NCBI GenBank assembly: GCA_947034885.2
Contig: OX344751.2
Location: 7,936,001 to 8,000,000 of the forward strand
DNA from: Thuidium tamariscinum
Taxonomy: Eukaryota > Streptophyta > Bryopsida > Hypnales > Thuidiaceae
Reading direction: 5' to 3'
DNA: 64,000 bases
Shown here in pieces: positions 1-12,913 of this stretch. Numbering within the stretch: the stretch's first letter is position 1; every line of letters begins with the position of its first letter. The notes beneath the pieces were generated by a model. It was not told the DNA's origin, searched no databases, and was given only the letters and a program-made list of their open reading frames with translations. The translations under genes and the position numbers were made by a program.

Positions 1-420
1 ATATCCAGATCAACAATCAGATCAATGGCAAGGAAAGGGATTTAATTTTGAAACCAAAATAATTAAGAGTTCCAATTATTCAAGTATGTGTATTTGGCAC
101 AGGGACATCATTTTTTCAAAAGATAGTTAGCAACAAGTAGGTAGGAGAGATCAATTTATGATTGAGCTTGGAGAATTAGGGAGCTCAATTTCAAAATTCT
201 TGCAAAAAAATAAAGATGTGCAATAGTAGTCAAAGTTGGAGATTGCAACTACAATTAAAGAGGAAAGAACACTAGAGATCCATTAGATGCCCTCAAAACA
301 AACATGTATCATAGTAGTTAAAGTTAGAGAGAAGTAGAGGTGGTATAGGAGGAGCACTAGAATGTGAAGAATTCAATAATTAGAATTGAATTGTAGTCTT
401 GCTAAACAAATTTCATTTTT
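1..420. other. AT-rich intergenic DNA, no gene seen
   Basis: No open frame, splice pattern or repeat end could be supported here. It borders the nested TIR elements that follow. Confidence 0.5.
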
Positions 421-1805
421 GGCCGATTGCAAGAAATACTTGTTGATTTTGTTGTGTTTTCATGATTTTTTTGGGAGTACTTTCAAATTAGAAAATTTAT
501 TTTAAAATTTTTTAAGAAAATATGACTACTGTATACACCTTTAAGATGAAGGTACCCAAGGAAGGAATTGCATAGAGAAATTCTCTAGGTAGGAGAACTA
601 GAAAAGTACCAAGTATCAAGAAAATACATACCTTGATGTTTTAATTTTTAAAAAATAGTAAAAAAAGTAAATAATATTTTATATGTTTCAAAATGAAATT
701 AAAAAGAACCTCACTTTGTAAACTTCCACACTACATAAAGATAACTATTTTAAATTCCTTCCATAGAGAGCTACAAGTCTACTAGAAGATGGTCTCATCC
801 AAATTTTAGCTCAAAATTTTAAAAAAGAAATTCTAAACAATACTAAAAACCTCCAAATTGGCAAGTGTGATATTGAATTGGGGTCTATTTTGGAGTGTAA
901 ACTATTTTTGAAAATTACAAAAAAATTAGGGATGATGTATGACAGTCATAAGTACCTTTTCTATATATCTTGAGTCATTTGGAGCCAAAATGTAGAAGTT
1001 ATGGGTGATTGCAAGAAAGGCCTCCCATTTTTTGTCTTGTTTTGAATAGTACTCATAATTTTTTCAGGAGTACTATTTAATTAGAAAAACAATTTTTAAA
1101 AAATGTGAAAAATAATTTTAATGAATACACCTTTAAGAAGAAGGTACCCTAGGAAGGAAAAGTTCAAGAAAATTCTCTAACTAGGAGAACTAGAAAAGTC
1201 CAAAATCTCATGAAAATTAGTACTTTCACATTTTAATTTGTAAAAAATAGGAAAAGAAATTTATAAAAGAACTAAAAATTGAAAATTTGGGAAGGATTGA
1301 TGATGATGAGATTTCACCAAAAGAATTATTTTGAAACCATTTTTGATGTTCAGAATTGTATGCACAAGGGGCCCCTATTTGCATCAATGTAGAGGACATA
1401 AAATAATGTTTAAAAAAAATATTTTTGGTCAACTCATAAATCTTTAGTGTATAAATAGACCATAAGAATTTCAAGTCTACATCATTAATTTTGGATACTC
1501 CACAGTACTAAAATCCCCTAAATTGCAAAGTGTGACAAATTAGGTAAATTAAAGTTTAATTAGAAAACGTTTTTTGGAAATTTTTGAAAAATAATGAATT
1601 TCTTTACTATCAAGTTGGCCATCTTCAATAAAAATTTCAAGTACATTGGATTAATACCCCAAAAGTTATAACCAATGGCACAAATGGCACTTCCATTGTG
1701 ACGCCAAAAAGGACAGCCTTTTCTTGCAATCACCCTTATGGCCAAAAAACAAATGAGCATGTAAGGTGTGACACAAAACAAGACAAGTGTTTTTTGCAAT
1801 CACCC
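421..1805. mobile_element. Outer TIR DNA element of the GATTGCAAGAAA family
   Basis: The left end carries GATTGCAAGAAATACTTG and the right end carries the inverse, CAAGTGTTTTTTGCAATC. The interior near 473-610 (a GGAGTACT motif, then a block with AAGGTACCC and TAGGAGAACTAGAAAAG) matches the inner element at 1067-1200, so the two are copies of one family, one inside the other. There is no coding capacity. The exact ends and target duplication of this outer copy are unclear. A third copy sits in the Copia gag at 31619-32372. Confidence 0.6.
1003..1735. mobile_element. Inner TIR element of the GGTGATTGCAAGAAA family
   Basis: This 733-bp element starts GGGTGATTGCAAGAAAGGC and ends with the inverse, GCCTTTTCTTGCAATCACCC. 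TTAT flanks both sides (999-1002 and 1736-1739), a possible short target duplication. No protein is encoded, so it is non-autonomous. The TIR plus a TTA-like target could fit PIF/Harbinger, but the superfamily is not proven. Confidence 0.7.
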
Positions 1806-2152
1806 TTTTGGTGAATTTTTGAATTCAATTTTTATGGTTTTACATAATATCTATACCTTAAAACAGATAGTTTGTTTTGTTTTGTTTGTCACGTTAAGAT
1901 CTCTTGGCCCGTGCATCTCCTAGCCGCATGCTTCGTACCGTCGAAAAGCTCTTGGTGAGGAGGGGTGCACAAGCTTGGTTTCGTGGTGTTCCAACCTACA
2001 ATGTGAAAGTTATTGAATTTCAAAGTTTCTATGATTTTCAAAAATTAGAAAATTACTTTTACTTTAGTTCTGATTGTGGCATTGAAATAAGGCACACTAG
2101 TTTTATTGAAAGCAACTCTTGATGAACATTTTTAATTCAATTGCCTAGGTAT

Positions 2153-2500
2153 GTAGGGAACATCCATATGCACATCTTTCATATTAAAAAACACCCTATT
2201 AAGTAACAAAAATATGATTTATGAAGAAATCAAAGTGAGGTGTCATATGACCAAACTTTGTAAAATAGATATTTTATATCTTAACTAGATTTTGGCAAAG
2301 TAATTGTAGCATCATATTGAAATGTAGATAATTAGTAATAGTTTGAAGGTGAAATAGCAAAATCTAGTTAAAAGATAGAAATACTTATTTTACAAAGGTT
2401 GATCATATAATGTCTTTTATTGAACTCTTAATTGGTCATATTTTTGTTACTTAAGAAGTTGTTTTTTAATATGAAAGATGTGCATATGGATGTTTCCTAC
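2153..2500. mobile_element. Foldback MITE, about 348 bp
   Basis: The two halves are inverted copies over about 170 bp. The left end begins GTAGGGAACATCCATATGCA and the right end is its near-perfect inverse. Both arms carry the same TTTGTAAAATA and AACTAGATTTTG words. GTAT flanks both ends (2149-2152 and 2501-2504), a probable 4-bp target duplication. The transcript would form a long hairpin. A second, partial copy lies at about 55369-55545, inside the giant hAT element. Confidence 0.8.
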
Positions 2501-2886
2501 GTATCCATGCAATCAAATAAAAAAAATTCATCATCTTTTTTTTTCAATAAAATATTATCCGAAACTTCAAAGGTTGACTTCAAAAATTCACCAAAAAATG
2601 ATATTTTTACTTTTTTAAAACTAAAATTTGGTATGCTTAAATTGGGATTAAGTAAGAATTGAGTGATAATTATCCAAGACAAGAAAGCCAATTTTATTCT
2701 AGAATATGTACAAATCTTTGAATGGATCTAAAACGCAGTTTGTAAGCTTTCAGTATCCGACTGTACAATCAAAACCCGCCTTGACCTTCACACACCTTTT
2801 TTCCCGTGCAAGACTCATATCAGTGACGTGTGAAAGCGGAAATTTCAAAATGGCCACGTCGGAAGCCAGATGGACATAGATACGTC

Positions 2887-3007
2887 CACGTGAGATTATT
2901 TCTGGGTCGGAGCCAATTCGAATCTCAACTTCCAACTCAAATGGGACTGGGCCAGTGTCGAGAGGAGTCCACGTGGGGATCCAGATGGACGCACGATAGG
3001 CCACGTG
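2887..3007 (+). promoter_or_regulatory. Three G-box motifs (CACGTG) upstream of the TPR gene
   Basis: CACGTG occurs at 2887-2892, 2970-2975 and 3002-3007, 170-290 bp before the putative ATG at 3177. A related CCACGTC lies near 2855. G-boxes bind bZIP and bHLH factors and are frequent in light- or ABA-controlled plant promoters. The cluster fits a plastid-protein gene, but the link to regulation is inference. Confidence 0.6.
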
Positions 3008-3176
3008 GGATTAAATCGGGTCTGCATCGGGGTCCGAAGGAGGAGGTCCAATCATCTGAAGCGGGAAAAAGGTGTCAAGGTCTGGCAAGGGGACTTGTGA
3101 GCGTGGTTTGCAGGACGAAGTGCAGCCACAGAAGACCAAGTAGAAGAAGAAGAAAAGGCCTCGACGGGGGTCGGCT

Positions 3177-5791
3177 ATGGCGCCTTCCGGTTTGCTCTCC
3201 TTGCCTACGCCCTTCACTGGTGCGGCTTTTGTTGCGGAGTCGCGAGCCTGTTCCGGTCGAGCTGCGGAGGAGAAGCGGTCCGTGCGGTTCGAGCGGCAGC
3301 TTGGGCTGCGCTCCAGGAGCAAGTCACTGGTATGTTCTTTTGGTTGCATTTTTGCTGCTTAGATTGCTCAGTTTTGGATGGAATTTTGGATGAGGGGCCT
3401 TTCCCGAATTGCTCAGTGTGCAATTTTGGTGATAGTTCTATCATTTGTCAAGTAAGAGTGTAACAAGGATTGGAATTCAAACCTCACGCTTATCGGAGTA
3501 GTTTTCCGGTGTTTACAGAATTTCTTGATGACAAGAAGCTGTGAGTCGAATGCTCTTTACTGTTACTATTATTCGATTTGATGGATCCACGTCAAGAAAT
3601 GCAAACACTTTTTCGATCCTGAAATTGATAGAACCTCTAGTGTTTCTTTTTATCTGCCGCATTGCTCCATGAATCACTCATCTGTTTCAGAAAATGGAAT
3701 TTTATTCACGTCAGCCTGGATTTGTCTTTTCTCTTTAAGAATTGCTCTGTGCCTTTCTAACTCATGGTCAGTGCTTGTGGTGCTCCTGCAAGGAAGTTGA
3801 GAGCATGTATTGTTTTAGAGGAGCGTGAACCTGGTTATGGACCGTTACTCTTGTCCTCATCGTCTACAAATCAAGTCTCTGACAATGGAGAGGAAGAACT
3901 TGATAAGGTATGTGACTTTCTTACTAACATGATTCGGAAGGGCAGTGCAGCAGTTTCTTTTTAAACTACATTATTTGGACTCTTTGTCTTAATTTTGTCT
4001 TGAAGTCAATGTCCGCGACGAGGGGAATGTCGTGCAATCTCCTGCTTGAGGATACCTTCTCTCTCCAAATGTAGAGTGATCTATCCAAATGCATGGATGC
4101 ACAGGCGGAGATTGGAGTGCCTTACCCTTCTGTGTTAAAAGTTGCGAGACTATAAATACGAATTCGGGGCAATCCATAAACCGTTTTTCTGCCTTGCTTG
4201 AGGTCAATGAAAATGGAGATCTTACAGAAAGAATTGTCGCACAGGCAGAAAGACCACCTGATTCATCAGAAGTGGGCAACGAAGTAAAACCCCTCATGTC
4301 AGAGGAGGAACGGCTTGCGGAGGAGCAATCTAGAAGAAGGCTGGAGGAGTTGACACGAGTGAGTGCTCGAGACACAGTGTTCTTAAGTAAATGTTGATCA
4401 AATGTTTTCTAATCACGTACTACTTTTCCACTTTAAGATAAGGAATTTTTTTGCAAGCATGTATCTGTGAATAAGCCTGCCGTAGTGCAGCTACTCTGAT
4501 CAAAGACGTTGCCACTGCATGATCTGCATCAAGCAATATAGTTGGAGTTTGGCAAAAATCATTGCTATTGCCTTTCAAACTTGGAATTTGACATAAGCCC
4601 ATTCTATGTCTCTGGAATAGCAAGCGATGGAAGAAGCTAGGATCAAGAAAGAAGCAGAATTTTTATTTCAGATGAGCCAGCGAGCTTATGGGCGTGGTGT
4701 ATATGACAAGAGTGTAGAAATGCTGGAAGCTGCTCTTACCAGAGTCCCAGGTGCTTCCAATCTTGGTGGGGAGGTAAGATTATGACACAGAATAATGCTG
4801 CCCAGTAATATGATGGTTTAGGTCTGAACTTTTCCAGGAAGATGCAATCACGTCTTTCAAGTGAGGCAGCAGAATAGTACAGTTGAATTTTTTTGTGCAT
4901 CAATAGGTTCTATCAAGCTGTTGATCATTGAGTTTTTAAGGTTTCTTGTAGTGTGCCATCGTACTTCTAGAAACATGAATTGATTACTTGCTGTTGGCCA
5001 TGCTCTACTAGAATTAGAAGTGTGTCCACTCGTCTCGAACGGAGACGTTCTTCCCAAAGATCGTAACATGTCAGCTTTAGTATAGCTAAAATATCTTGCT
5101 TTCTGTGTCGTAGATGGTGAGGAAACGCATTTTCATGACACTATACCTGTGTGTCTTTGATGGAGATAATCAGATCCAGATTTGGCTGGCTATGGCATAT
5201 GATGCAGTTGGTCGACATGCGGATTGTATTGCTCTGTACAAGCGTTTAGAAGGCTCTCATCCTAATAAGATCCTTCGGAAGCAGGCTGCTGATTTACGAT
5301 ACATTTTAGAGGCTCCCAAACTCAAAATCTCAAGAGATGAAATGGTCAAAATACCTCTAATAGAAAAGGACTACGATAGGTAAACATTCGATATCAGCTT
5401 TCATTTTTTGTATCACATTCCAAGGAATTTGCACTTATATGGCTTCCAATAAAACACCTGGACCGGTAATAGTTAGTGCTTTAATATATGCGAGTTTTCC
5501 AGGTGGGACAAGTCAGTAAGGCTCATCAGGAGCATGTTCGTTGTCTATCAGGACCAAGATTCACTAGAAGGCTGACAGATTTATAATTGCCCTGCTTGCA
5601 GGAAAGCTAAGACATGGAGTCAGATGGTGAAAGAAAAAAGAAGAAAGCCTTTGAAAAAAACAGCGCAAAGTAGAGATTATCTAGAAGATTGGTTAGTGTG
5701 GAAGCCTCCCCGTTGGGAAAAGAGTCCGTACTTTTGGGTGGCACTAACAATATGGCTTACTTTAGTCGGTGTTTCCGTTTTCCAAAACTGA
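3177..5791 (+). CDS. Chloroplast-type TPR-like membrane protein
   Basis: Multi-exon gene. Well supported exons are the 4204-4358 region, 4621-4773, 5174-5379 and 5602-5791 (stop TGA at 5789-5791). Phases agree from 4358 onward. Exon 1 (3177-3329) encodes an Arg/Ser/Ala-rich N-terminus that looks like a plastid transit peptide. Exon 2 ends at a donor after 3907. The link between exons 1 and 2 is unsure: a 35-nt exon ending at about 3450 would fix the phase. The core 'QRAYGRGVYDKSVEMLEAAL' followed by 'WLAMAYDAVGRHADCIALYK' reads as TPR-type helical pairs. The last exon has an Arg/Lys-rich stretch, a Trp-rich segment and one membrane helix ('YFWVALTIWLTLVGVSVFQ') at the extreme C-terminus. Organisation resembles the plant plastid TPR-like family that includes Arabidopsis At2g37400 and At5g02590 (recalled, not searched). 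It is convergent with the Ohr gene. The biochemical role is unknown. Confidence 0.75.
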
Positions 5792-6218
5792 TTCTTTTGT
5801 ATAGCATCTTACATTTATTAGCCTTTTCACACATCTCTGATTTTTAAGACAAATGAAGTCCCATCAAGGAGGTTGTTCATTATGTATCTGTCTCAAGATT
5901 GGTAGAGGTTCAATTCATGGCAATTTTCAGGATGCACGAGACCTCATGATTTTGTTCAGACTCCGATTCATAAACTGTTAAGCTTCCCGCGGATTTTCCT
6001 CACAGATTTGTTGAGGTCCCATTAGGTCCATATCCTCTTTCCCGCAGGGACATTCTTACAAACAGTCGGATGACTTTGACATAAACATGTGCCGTCTTTA
6101 ATGCTCGAGTCTAATTCACAGACAACAGCACTATCCAGTCCGTGCAACATTCGAAGCACGGTGGCCACAATCTTGGAGTCAGCATAGTATTCTCACATTT
6201 AGCTTACTGCAACTGTGA

Positions 6219-7036
6219 TCACAAAACATTCCATTTAAAATCTATGTTCCCTCTCGTAGCATTGCTGTAAGGGCAAATCTGATGGGCGTCCTCGATCACC
6301 TTCTCAGCGGTCGCCTTGTCCACCCCCTCCAATTTGATATCGAACTCCACCCTGATAGTCAGTTTATCCTGGTCGTCTTGCTGCAGAGAGACATGGCTGT
6401 TGATAGCACTGCCTTTCACAGACACCTTGTTGTTTTTGGCAGCCAAGCCAATGGAGCCCTGAAAGCAAGCTGCAACATGTAATATTCCGGTTAGTAAAGG
6501 GTATCATGATTACGCATGTTATAAAAAAGACTCACAATCATCGTCAGTATGAAATCAAATCTGTGTTGTAAGGTAGAGGATTCTAAAACCATAAAGGATC
6601 AAATCAAGTCTCAAACTACTCGGCTCATGAAATTCTGCAGTCGTAAAAATTTAGTCTCGCACCCAAATATCGTTCCAACGCTCTAAAAATCTCCCGGAAA
6701 TCAAATTTCAAAATATCTTAAAATTCTCAACAGCGATGCCAACTTTACAATCCACTTATTATATCAAAATGAGCATTTTTGTTTTGCAAATGAAGAATGC
6801 ATACCTGCGTAACCAGCTGCAAACAACTGTTCGGGGTTGGTGTGTTTGCCAGGTCCTCCCATGGCTTTTGGAAGGCCAAGCGTCAGCTTTAGATTTCCGT
6901 CCTCGGAAGAGACCACTCCATCTGCTCGACCACCCTTCACCAACGCTTGTGCTGTGAAGAGTGTTTTAGTGGCATACTCACGGTTGGGAGCAGACAATAG
7001 CAAGGACGATCGGCGCAAGGCGTGTCGGAGCATCAT
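6219..7036 (-). CDS. ohr: Organic hydroperoxide resistance protein (Ohr, OsmC superfamily)
   Basis: Two coding exons, 7036-6805 and 6469-6219, joined in phase 1 (donor CAG|GTATG, acceptor TTGCAG|CT), give 160 aa. Ohr enzymes are thiol peroxidases that reduce organic and lipid hydroperoxides using two cysteines. Both are present: the peroxidatic Cys in 'GYAACFQGSIG', built across the splice junction, and the second Cys in 'CPYSNATRGN'. The family is usually about 140 aa. The extra ~20 N-terminal residues (MMLRHALRRSSLLLSAPNRE) are Arg/Leu/Ser-rich and resemble a mitochondrial presequence. The gene is common in bacteria and some eukaryotes. Its introns and presequence argue against bacterial contamination. 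Confidence 0.88.
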
Positions 7037-7052
7037 GTTCGCCTGCGAGTAA

Positions 7053-8480
7053 CTTAATTGGATTCAATGCTGCAACCAATTACCTGCACGTTCCTGTCAC
7101 TGATTTCAAATAAGACGAGGCAAGAACCCGAGCTGTTGTTTCCTTCTGCAGCAACTCCGTTCTGAAATCAGCATTCCGAAATGGCAACGTAACGCTCAGT
7201 CCATGAAATAAAGGAAAACTAAATGGCGATCAATCTCCATATAATGCGATCAATTCCTTAGGATGATAAAACATCTGAGCTTCATTACAGCAAGAATTAA
7301 AGTAAAGTGACATTATTGTTCAGCCTCTGAGTGCGGGGCAAGCATCTGTTACGACTAAACTCATTCAAAACACTGGATCGGAATTAACTCAAATGTAGGT
7401 CTACAAGCGCTTTTCCTCAAGAAATCACACGGACTCCGTAATCACTAACCACTCATTACGGACTGAGAGATCAGCCGTCATAATACTGGAAGGTGTTCCC
7501 GCTCACGAACCGAAAGAAAAAACAAAACAATAACCGATTGCGCGAATTAAAGTCAATCTGTCCATTCACACACAGTTTGACCTCAAAATTTTCACTGTCG
7601 TGACGCGGCCTAGTCACGATGAGAACAGCAATCTCAACGAATGCTCCACAAATTCGCAGGAATGACAAAATTACAATTGGAGTCACAGTAACGTTTAATT
7701 ACAAGAAAACAGAGCGTTCCGTGCTCACAATTTTTCGAATGCCTTACGCTGCCTTTTTTTCTCGATTCTACTCTTCAAATCCGTTCGAATGCTGTAAGTA
7801 CATATACAAAGATCGAAAAACGTGAAGAAGCGTTCAACTTGTTCCCGAACTCAAAACTGTAGAGCAAGAATATTCCGAATTCCGTAACGAAGCGATAATG
7901 CCATACTTGCGTATCAACTCACGCTTCATCAATTTACGACAAGACGAGGAAGGGTCTTCCAATTCCAATTAAGCGCCAAATCTGCAACTGAAATGAATGA
8001 AGTTCCAAAAAAACGTCAAGCAGCTCTGCGAGAGACGCAAACTTACCCGAGAAGTACGAAGCCTTGATATAAGCAGCGCTCTTCCTGCGACGATCGTCCT
8101 CGCCGGGTCGAAAATTGGAAGATGGAGAAGCAGCTGAAAGGGAAAACTGAAATGAAATCTTCTTCCAGTTTCTTTACGAGAGTAACTTAGTGTATTTAGT
8201 GTTTGTTGTGAGAAGGACGCCGGCTGCAGAGGTGAGATGCTTCCCACGGAACTTCCCGATTTAGCCCTAGACTTTGGATTCGGCCCAATAATTTCCTCCC
8301 GGACCAAATGCATGCACCCTCATCCTTTTGCATGTGGCGGCTTGCGAGGAGATGGGACGGCATCGGGCTTCTCAACTTTTTCTTATTTGGTGTGAATGAG
8401 AAATTATAAAATTGAGGGATTAAATATACAACAAAGGTGCTCAATGGGAGGAGAGGGCTTTGCATCACAAAAAGTTATTT
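7053..8480 (-). other. Upstream region of the Ohr gene (5' UTR and promoter)
   Basis: No protein-coding exon could be supported. Short frames here lack family features. The stretch probably holds the Ohr leader, perhaps with noncoding exons, and its promoter. Confidence 0.4.
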
Positions 8481-11311
8481 GAATAGCTACTTTAGGTTAA
8501 AAGCGAACAAATGTTATTAGGATAGATTTGCTTGTAGTGAAGTTGCTTGTTATTAATGTATGTGGAGTGAGATATAAAAGTGTGTTTATTATTTTTATAT
8601 ATAAAAAAAGATACAATAAAACTTTTATAAAGTTATAGCCCAAGGACTAAAGGAGAATATTAAATTAGAGAGGTTTTGTGGCATTAACCCTTTAGTGTCA
8701 GCAGTGCCATTCCATGGCTTTGGTTGACTTTACCAGGCCAATAGAAAGCCTCAATAGTAGTTTTTCCACCCATTTTTTTTCAATGACCTTTCATGTTGAG
8801 TTATGAAGAGTGTCCAACTAAATTCTTAGTCTAATTGACGGGTTTTTTTCATGTAGTTGAGAAGTAATTAAGAAAAACGGATGGCAAAATTTGCCATTTT
8901 AGTGTATTTTGGGAAATTGAGTAAATCTAAAATTTCTCCTTGAGACGACATTTTTTGAATTTGAGCCCAACTAATGAAATGGAGGTCCTCTACTCTAGTT
9001 TCTTCTCCAATTGGAATTTTAGAAGATACCTAAAACTGAATATTTTATTGCAATTTGAACTTTGGCTAAATTTTTAATGTCAACTACATTCTAATTATAG
9101 ATGTATATGACAAATCAATTTACACCATGATGTTTTTCACTATAATTTTCACACATGGTGAAATTCTCAAATTTTTTGAGATTATTTTCTATTTTCTATG
9201 ATTTTTTCTTTAGTTTTTCTTCAAAAAATTTCAGAAAATACAATTTTCGTCAAAAAAATCTGAAATTTTTGTGAAGTGCAGGGGACATGTAGATTCATCT
9301 TTGAAAAAAAATTCATACACATCTAGTTATAAAATGGCAACAAACTGAGTGACGGACAATGAGGTCTAAAACTAGTGGTTATAGGCCCAGCATTTCAAAG
9401 TTAAAGAAGTTTGAAGATTTTGTAAGTGGTTTGCAATTTTGAAGTGCTCTTTGACTAAAGTCGCATTCACAAAAGTGACATGTGGATTCAAAATTCAATT
9501 GAATTTTTTTTTATGAGTTTAACAAAGACTTTGTTTTGTAGTCTCATGTTAACTATTAAGTCTTAAGTACATTTTTCATTCAACAATTAAATTACTCATC
9601 ACTTAGACTTGAATTTATCGGTTGAAAAAATGGCCTCATTTTCATGGACAATGGCTTGATGCTTGGCAGAATTGGTCCTAGTGGAAATGACCCCTACCAA
9701 CGCCAATGCCAAGTCGCCAAGGATAAATTAGGTGTGGCCAGTTGAAAATTTAAGGCCGGATTTTTACAATAATTTGTCACCAATTTTTCTTTGGAGGTAC
9801 TGATTTTATCTTCCTATATATCCCTTCAAGGGAAGTTGCTTTCTAGCACAAGAAACTTTGTTTCTTTTCAATGCCATTTTGTATTGAAACAATGAAATTA
9901 AGGAACAAAACAAGGTTTGATGTTTTCTAATTGATGCTTTGAAATCATATTTGTTTTCAAAGATGTCCTAATGGAAGTAGTAGAAAATGAATCCAATAAA
10001 GCTTTAATTCATGCATGCTAAATCATATTTTGTGGTCACTATTGTTTTGTTGCAAGAGTTTGTTTATGATTTCTATGCTAATGAAGTTTATGACCGATAT
10101 TACTTTGGTGCAGTAGTTAGAAAATGAATTAGATACTAAACTGATGCTTTTCGGAAAATAAATGATAACCTACTTGGCTTCATGATTGCATATGATTATA
10201 GCTATATATGCGATTATATTCAATCTTCCTCTATTTAGGATAAGAAATTTCATTTTGAGATTACTCTTATTGATTCTGAAAAACAATTTGTTTGGATGTG
10301 ATGTGTATTTATCACAAAGTTCATATTGTCTTGACATCATGGTTAGAAAGCATGTTGAAGTTCCTTGCTCTTTTGGAGAAAGCATTTTAACCCCTAAATG
10401 GTTTAGAGTATGATTTTACCAAATATACTTTGAAATTGTCATTCTAATACAAGTATCAAATTTTAGAAAAAAAACATTTTTTAACCTATGTAACCATATG
10501 ATATTATAATATGCTGGTTTGAAAAGATTTAGAAAAAAATTCAAAATTTTCCACCATGTAGACTACAAGATATTGGCATTTGCATTGACAAAAATCATTT
10601 TTGAGGCCGTGCACTTCAAAAGGTCACATTGTATGAAAAAAAGGTCAAATTGATGGTTACTCTTTGGATTTATTCCTTAAGGCAAGTTGGCTATATGCTT
10701 GAAATTTTTTTAAATCATTTGAAATTGTACAACACATAGGAAAAAATAGTAAATAAAAATAAATAGAAAATGATTCAAAGTAATAAATAATAAACAATTT
10801 ATTAATGAAATTGAAAAATGCCAATCCCAATGGTTAAAATGTTGTAATAAACAGTTCACTCGCATTTTTTTCATTATTTTACAAAATATTTAAAACTAAA
10901 TTAAATAAAGGATTTCAAACTTTTTGTAGAAATTCTATAACTATCGGCAAACTACTCTAGACTAGAACTCCTCATAACTTTTGATTCAATGATCAAAATA
11001 GAATTATTTGTAGCTTTCCAATTAGATATAATTCTAAAATACTTATTTCAAATTTTTATTTTCTAAGAAAATAATTTTTTGAAGGATTTATTTTTGCCAC
11101 TTAGGTTGCCCGCCAAGCAATGAAAACTACATATCACACAAATAACTTTTAAACTATGTAGTAAAAAATTATGAATATTGTTGGGCTTTAAAGGTATTCC
11201 TTAGGCACATGTTGTGTGAAAACTTCAAAGAAAAATAAATAAAAACTCCATTTGCAGTAAGTTGCCTACAGTCACCATGTTGCTTAAAAAACACAATTTG
11301 GCATGTAGGGG
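8481..11311. other. AT-rich intergenic DNA, no gene seen
   Basis: Long A- and T-rich tracts and only short chance frames. TTAACCC(C/T)TTAG-like words at about 8693 and 10388 resemble the TIR of the elements at 24509 and 58671, but no matching inverted ends were found. Confidence 0.5.
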
Positions 11312-11664
11312 TTCAATTCATGCATTAGATGAAATTTGAAGCCTCGGGATGGCTACGGGTTCCCAAATTGTGGAAACACAAAAATTGCTGTAGGAATGCG
11401 TAAATAGCTGTGGGAATTCAGAATTATAGGAATCCAACGTGGCCGAGAGTCCAAGACTGTGCCACATCATCGATTTTATTTTAATTTTAAATTTCACATT
11501 TCAAGACCCCCAATTTTTTTAATTTTAGTTTTCAATTTTTTAATTTTTTTTAATTGTTGGCCACAAGCCAACAATTCGAGAATTATTTTAGGAACTATTT
11601 TGGGAATAGACTTGAAACAGCTCTCCTGAGGCCTCAAATTTCATCTAATGAGAGTGAATTGTAA
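11312..11664. mobile_element. MITE with ATTAGATGAAATTTGAAGCC ends
   Basis: The left end contains CATTAGATGAAATTTGAAGC and the right end the inverse with one mismatch. CAATTCA words further out extend the inverted match to about 37 bp. Internal DNA is about 350 bp, AT-rich and noncoding. I could not define a target duplication. Confidence 0.65.
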
Positions 11665-12659
11665 TTTATGCTAGAGAAATTATATAATGGAGGAACTCTT
11701 TTCCATGGAAGGGTTGAAAATCAAAAGACATTCATTTGTTTATGCATTTTTTTTTCTTAAGAAAAACATTCATGCTAGGAAAGCTTGTTTCTTTTCATTG
11801 TTGTTTAGGAAATACATAAAAGCCAATGTAGTTTGTTTTTTAGCTACCATTTAAGATCCAATTTCCTTTTTGGGAAAGTTAAATTTCTTGAAACAGTTTT
11901 AAGTAGATTTTATTAAGAAGTAAAATAAAATTGACATCAAACCCAAGTTGTTTCATAGTTTTTGGACCTTCACAAAATTAGTTTTGATTTTTTGAAGTTG
12001 AAACCTAGTGGTTCTTTAGAAAAAAAACCTTGGTAGGGTGTAGTGGATATGGCATGTGTAGAGGGGCTAAAACTCCAAACCCAAATCTACAAGTTAGACA
12101 CTCACGCCCTACCACCTATCTTGGTGGATGGCAAGTGGTGGGTGGAATTTTGGGATATATGTTGGCCCAAAAGCTTCTACGCATATAGAGGTACAATCTC
12201 AACCAAGATACCCTATTTTCTTCTATTTGTCATACTTTTGAAGCCAAGTCAACTTTGTTCCTTGAATCAAAGTTAGAAATTACAAGTTTTTAATTTTAAT
12301 TGATGATTTTAGGAAATCAAATATCAAAATTCAACTACAATTGACTCAAAGATTATATATAGTATTTTAGAAATGAAATGTATCTAAAGCAAAGGGAAAG
12401 AAGACTAACAAAACAAGGACAAGTTTATGTGATAGAACATTCAATGACGCTAGTAGAAGGGCCAAAAGATGGCCCAACTTGAAGCTTAGATGTAGCATTG
12501 TTGTTACAACAAAACCTCCTTAAAGCAATAACATTGGTATCGGGAGGGGCATGATCTTCATATGTGGTTAATATTGATAAGCCAAGACTAGCAATCAATG
12601 TTGTTTTTTTGACAACACTTTATTGCTTTAGAGGGAATTGCATTTGGCAGGTTCTACTG

Positions 12660-12896
12660 GTTGGACGTTAAATGATACCATCGAAAGTGGGCCCAACGGG
12701 GTAAATCTCACTTTACTAGGGGTTGACTAGGGTTTGGGGTTTATATTTGTGTTAGGTTTTTTGCTATGTTCAGGGTTCCCCAAGCTAATTTGGGATTCTG
12801 ATTCTGAATCTGAATTTGAAAAAAATAAAAAATGCAAACAATAAAAAATTTCAACGTTTTCCCTGAGGGTTTCGATGGTATCATTTAACGCGCTCC
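12660..12896. mobile_element. MULE-type MITE, 237 bp, with 9-bp target duplication
   Basis: Perfect 9-bp direct repeats GTTCTACTG flank it (12651-12659 and 12897-12905). The inverted ends share GTTAAATGATACCATCGAAA. A 9-bp duplication is typical of Mutator-like elements. No coding sequence. It sits just downstream of the possible exon at 12914-13156. Confidence 0.85.
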
Positions 12897-12913
12897 GTTC
12901 TACTGTAGCATCT

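Noticed and set aside
5514..5574. Extra exon in the TPR gene after a TTTCCAG acceptor
   Set aside because: It reads in phase from the 5379 donor but hits a stop with no conserved sequence. The exon at 5602 gives a Trp-rich end and membrane helix and is preferred.
8693..10400. A TTAACCCC-type TIR element
   Set aside because: The two similar words are in the same orientation and no inverted partner was found.
12043..12276. 77-codon frame as a gene
   Set aside because: No recognisable family, no splice signals or neighbours, and it is within the length expected by chance. It may be a relic.
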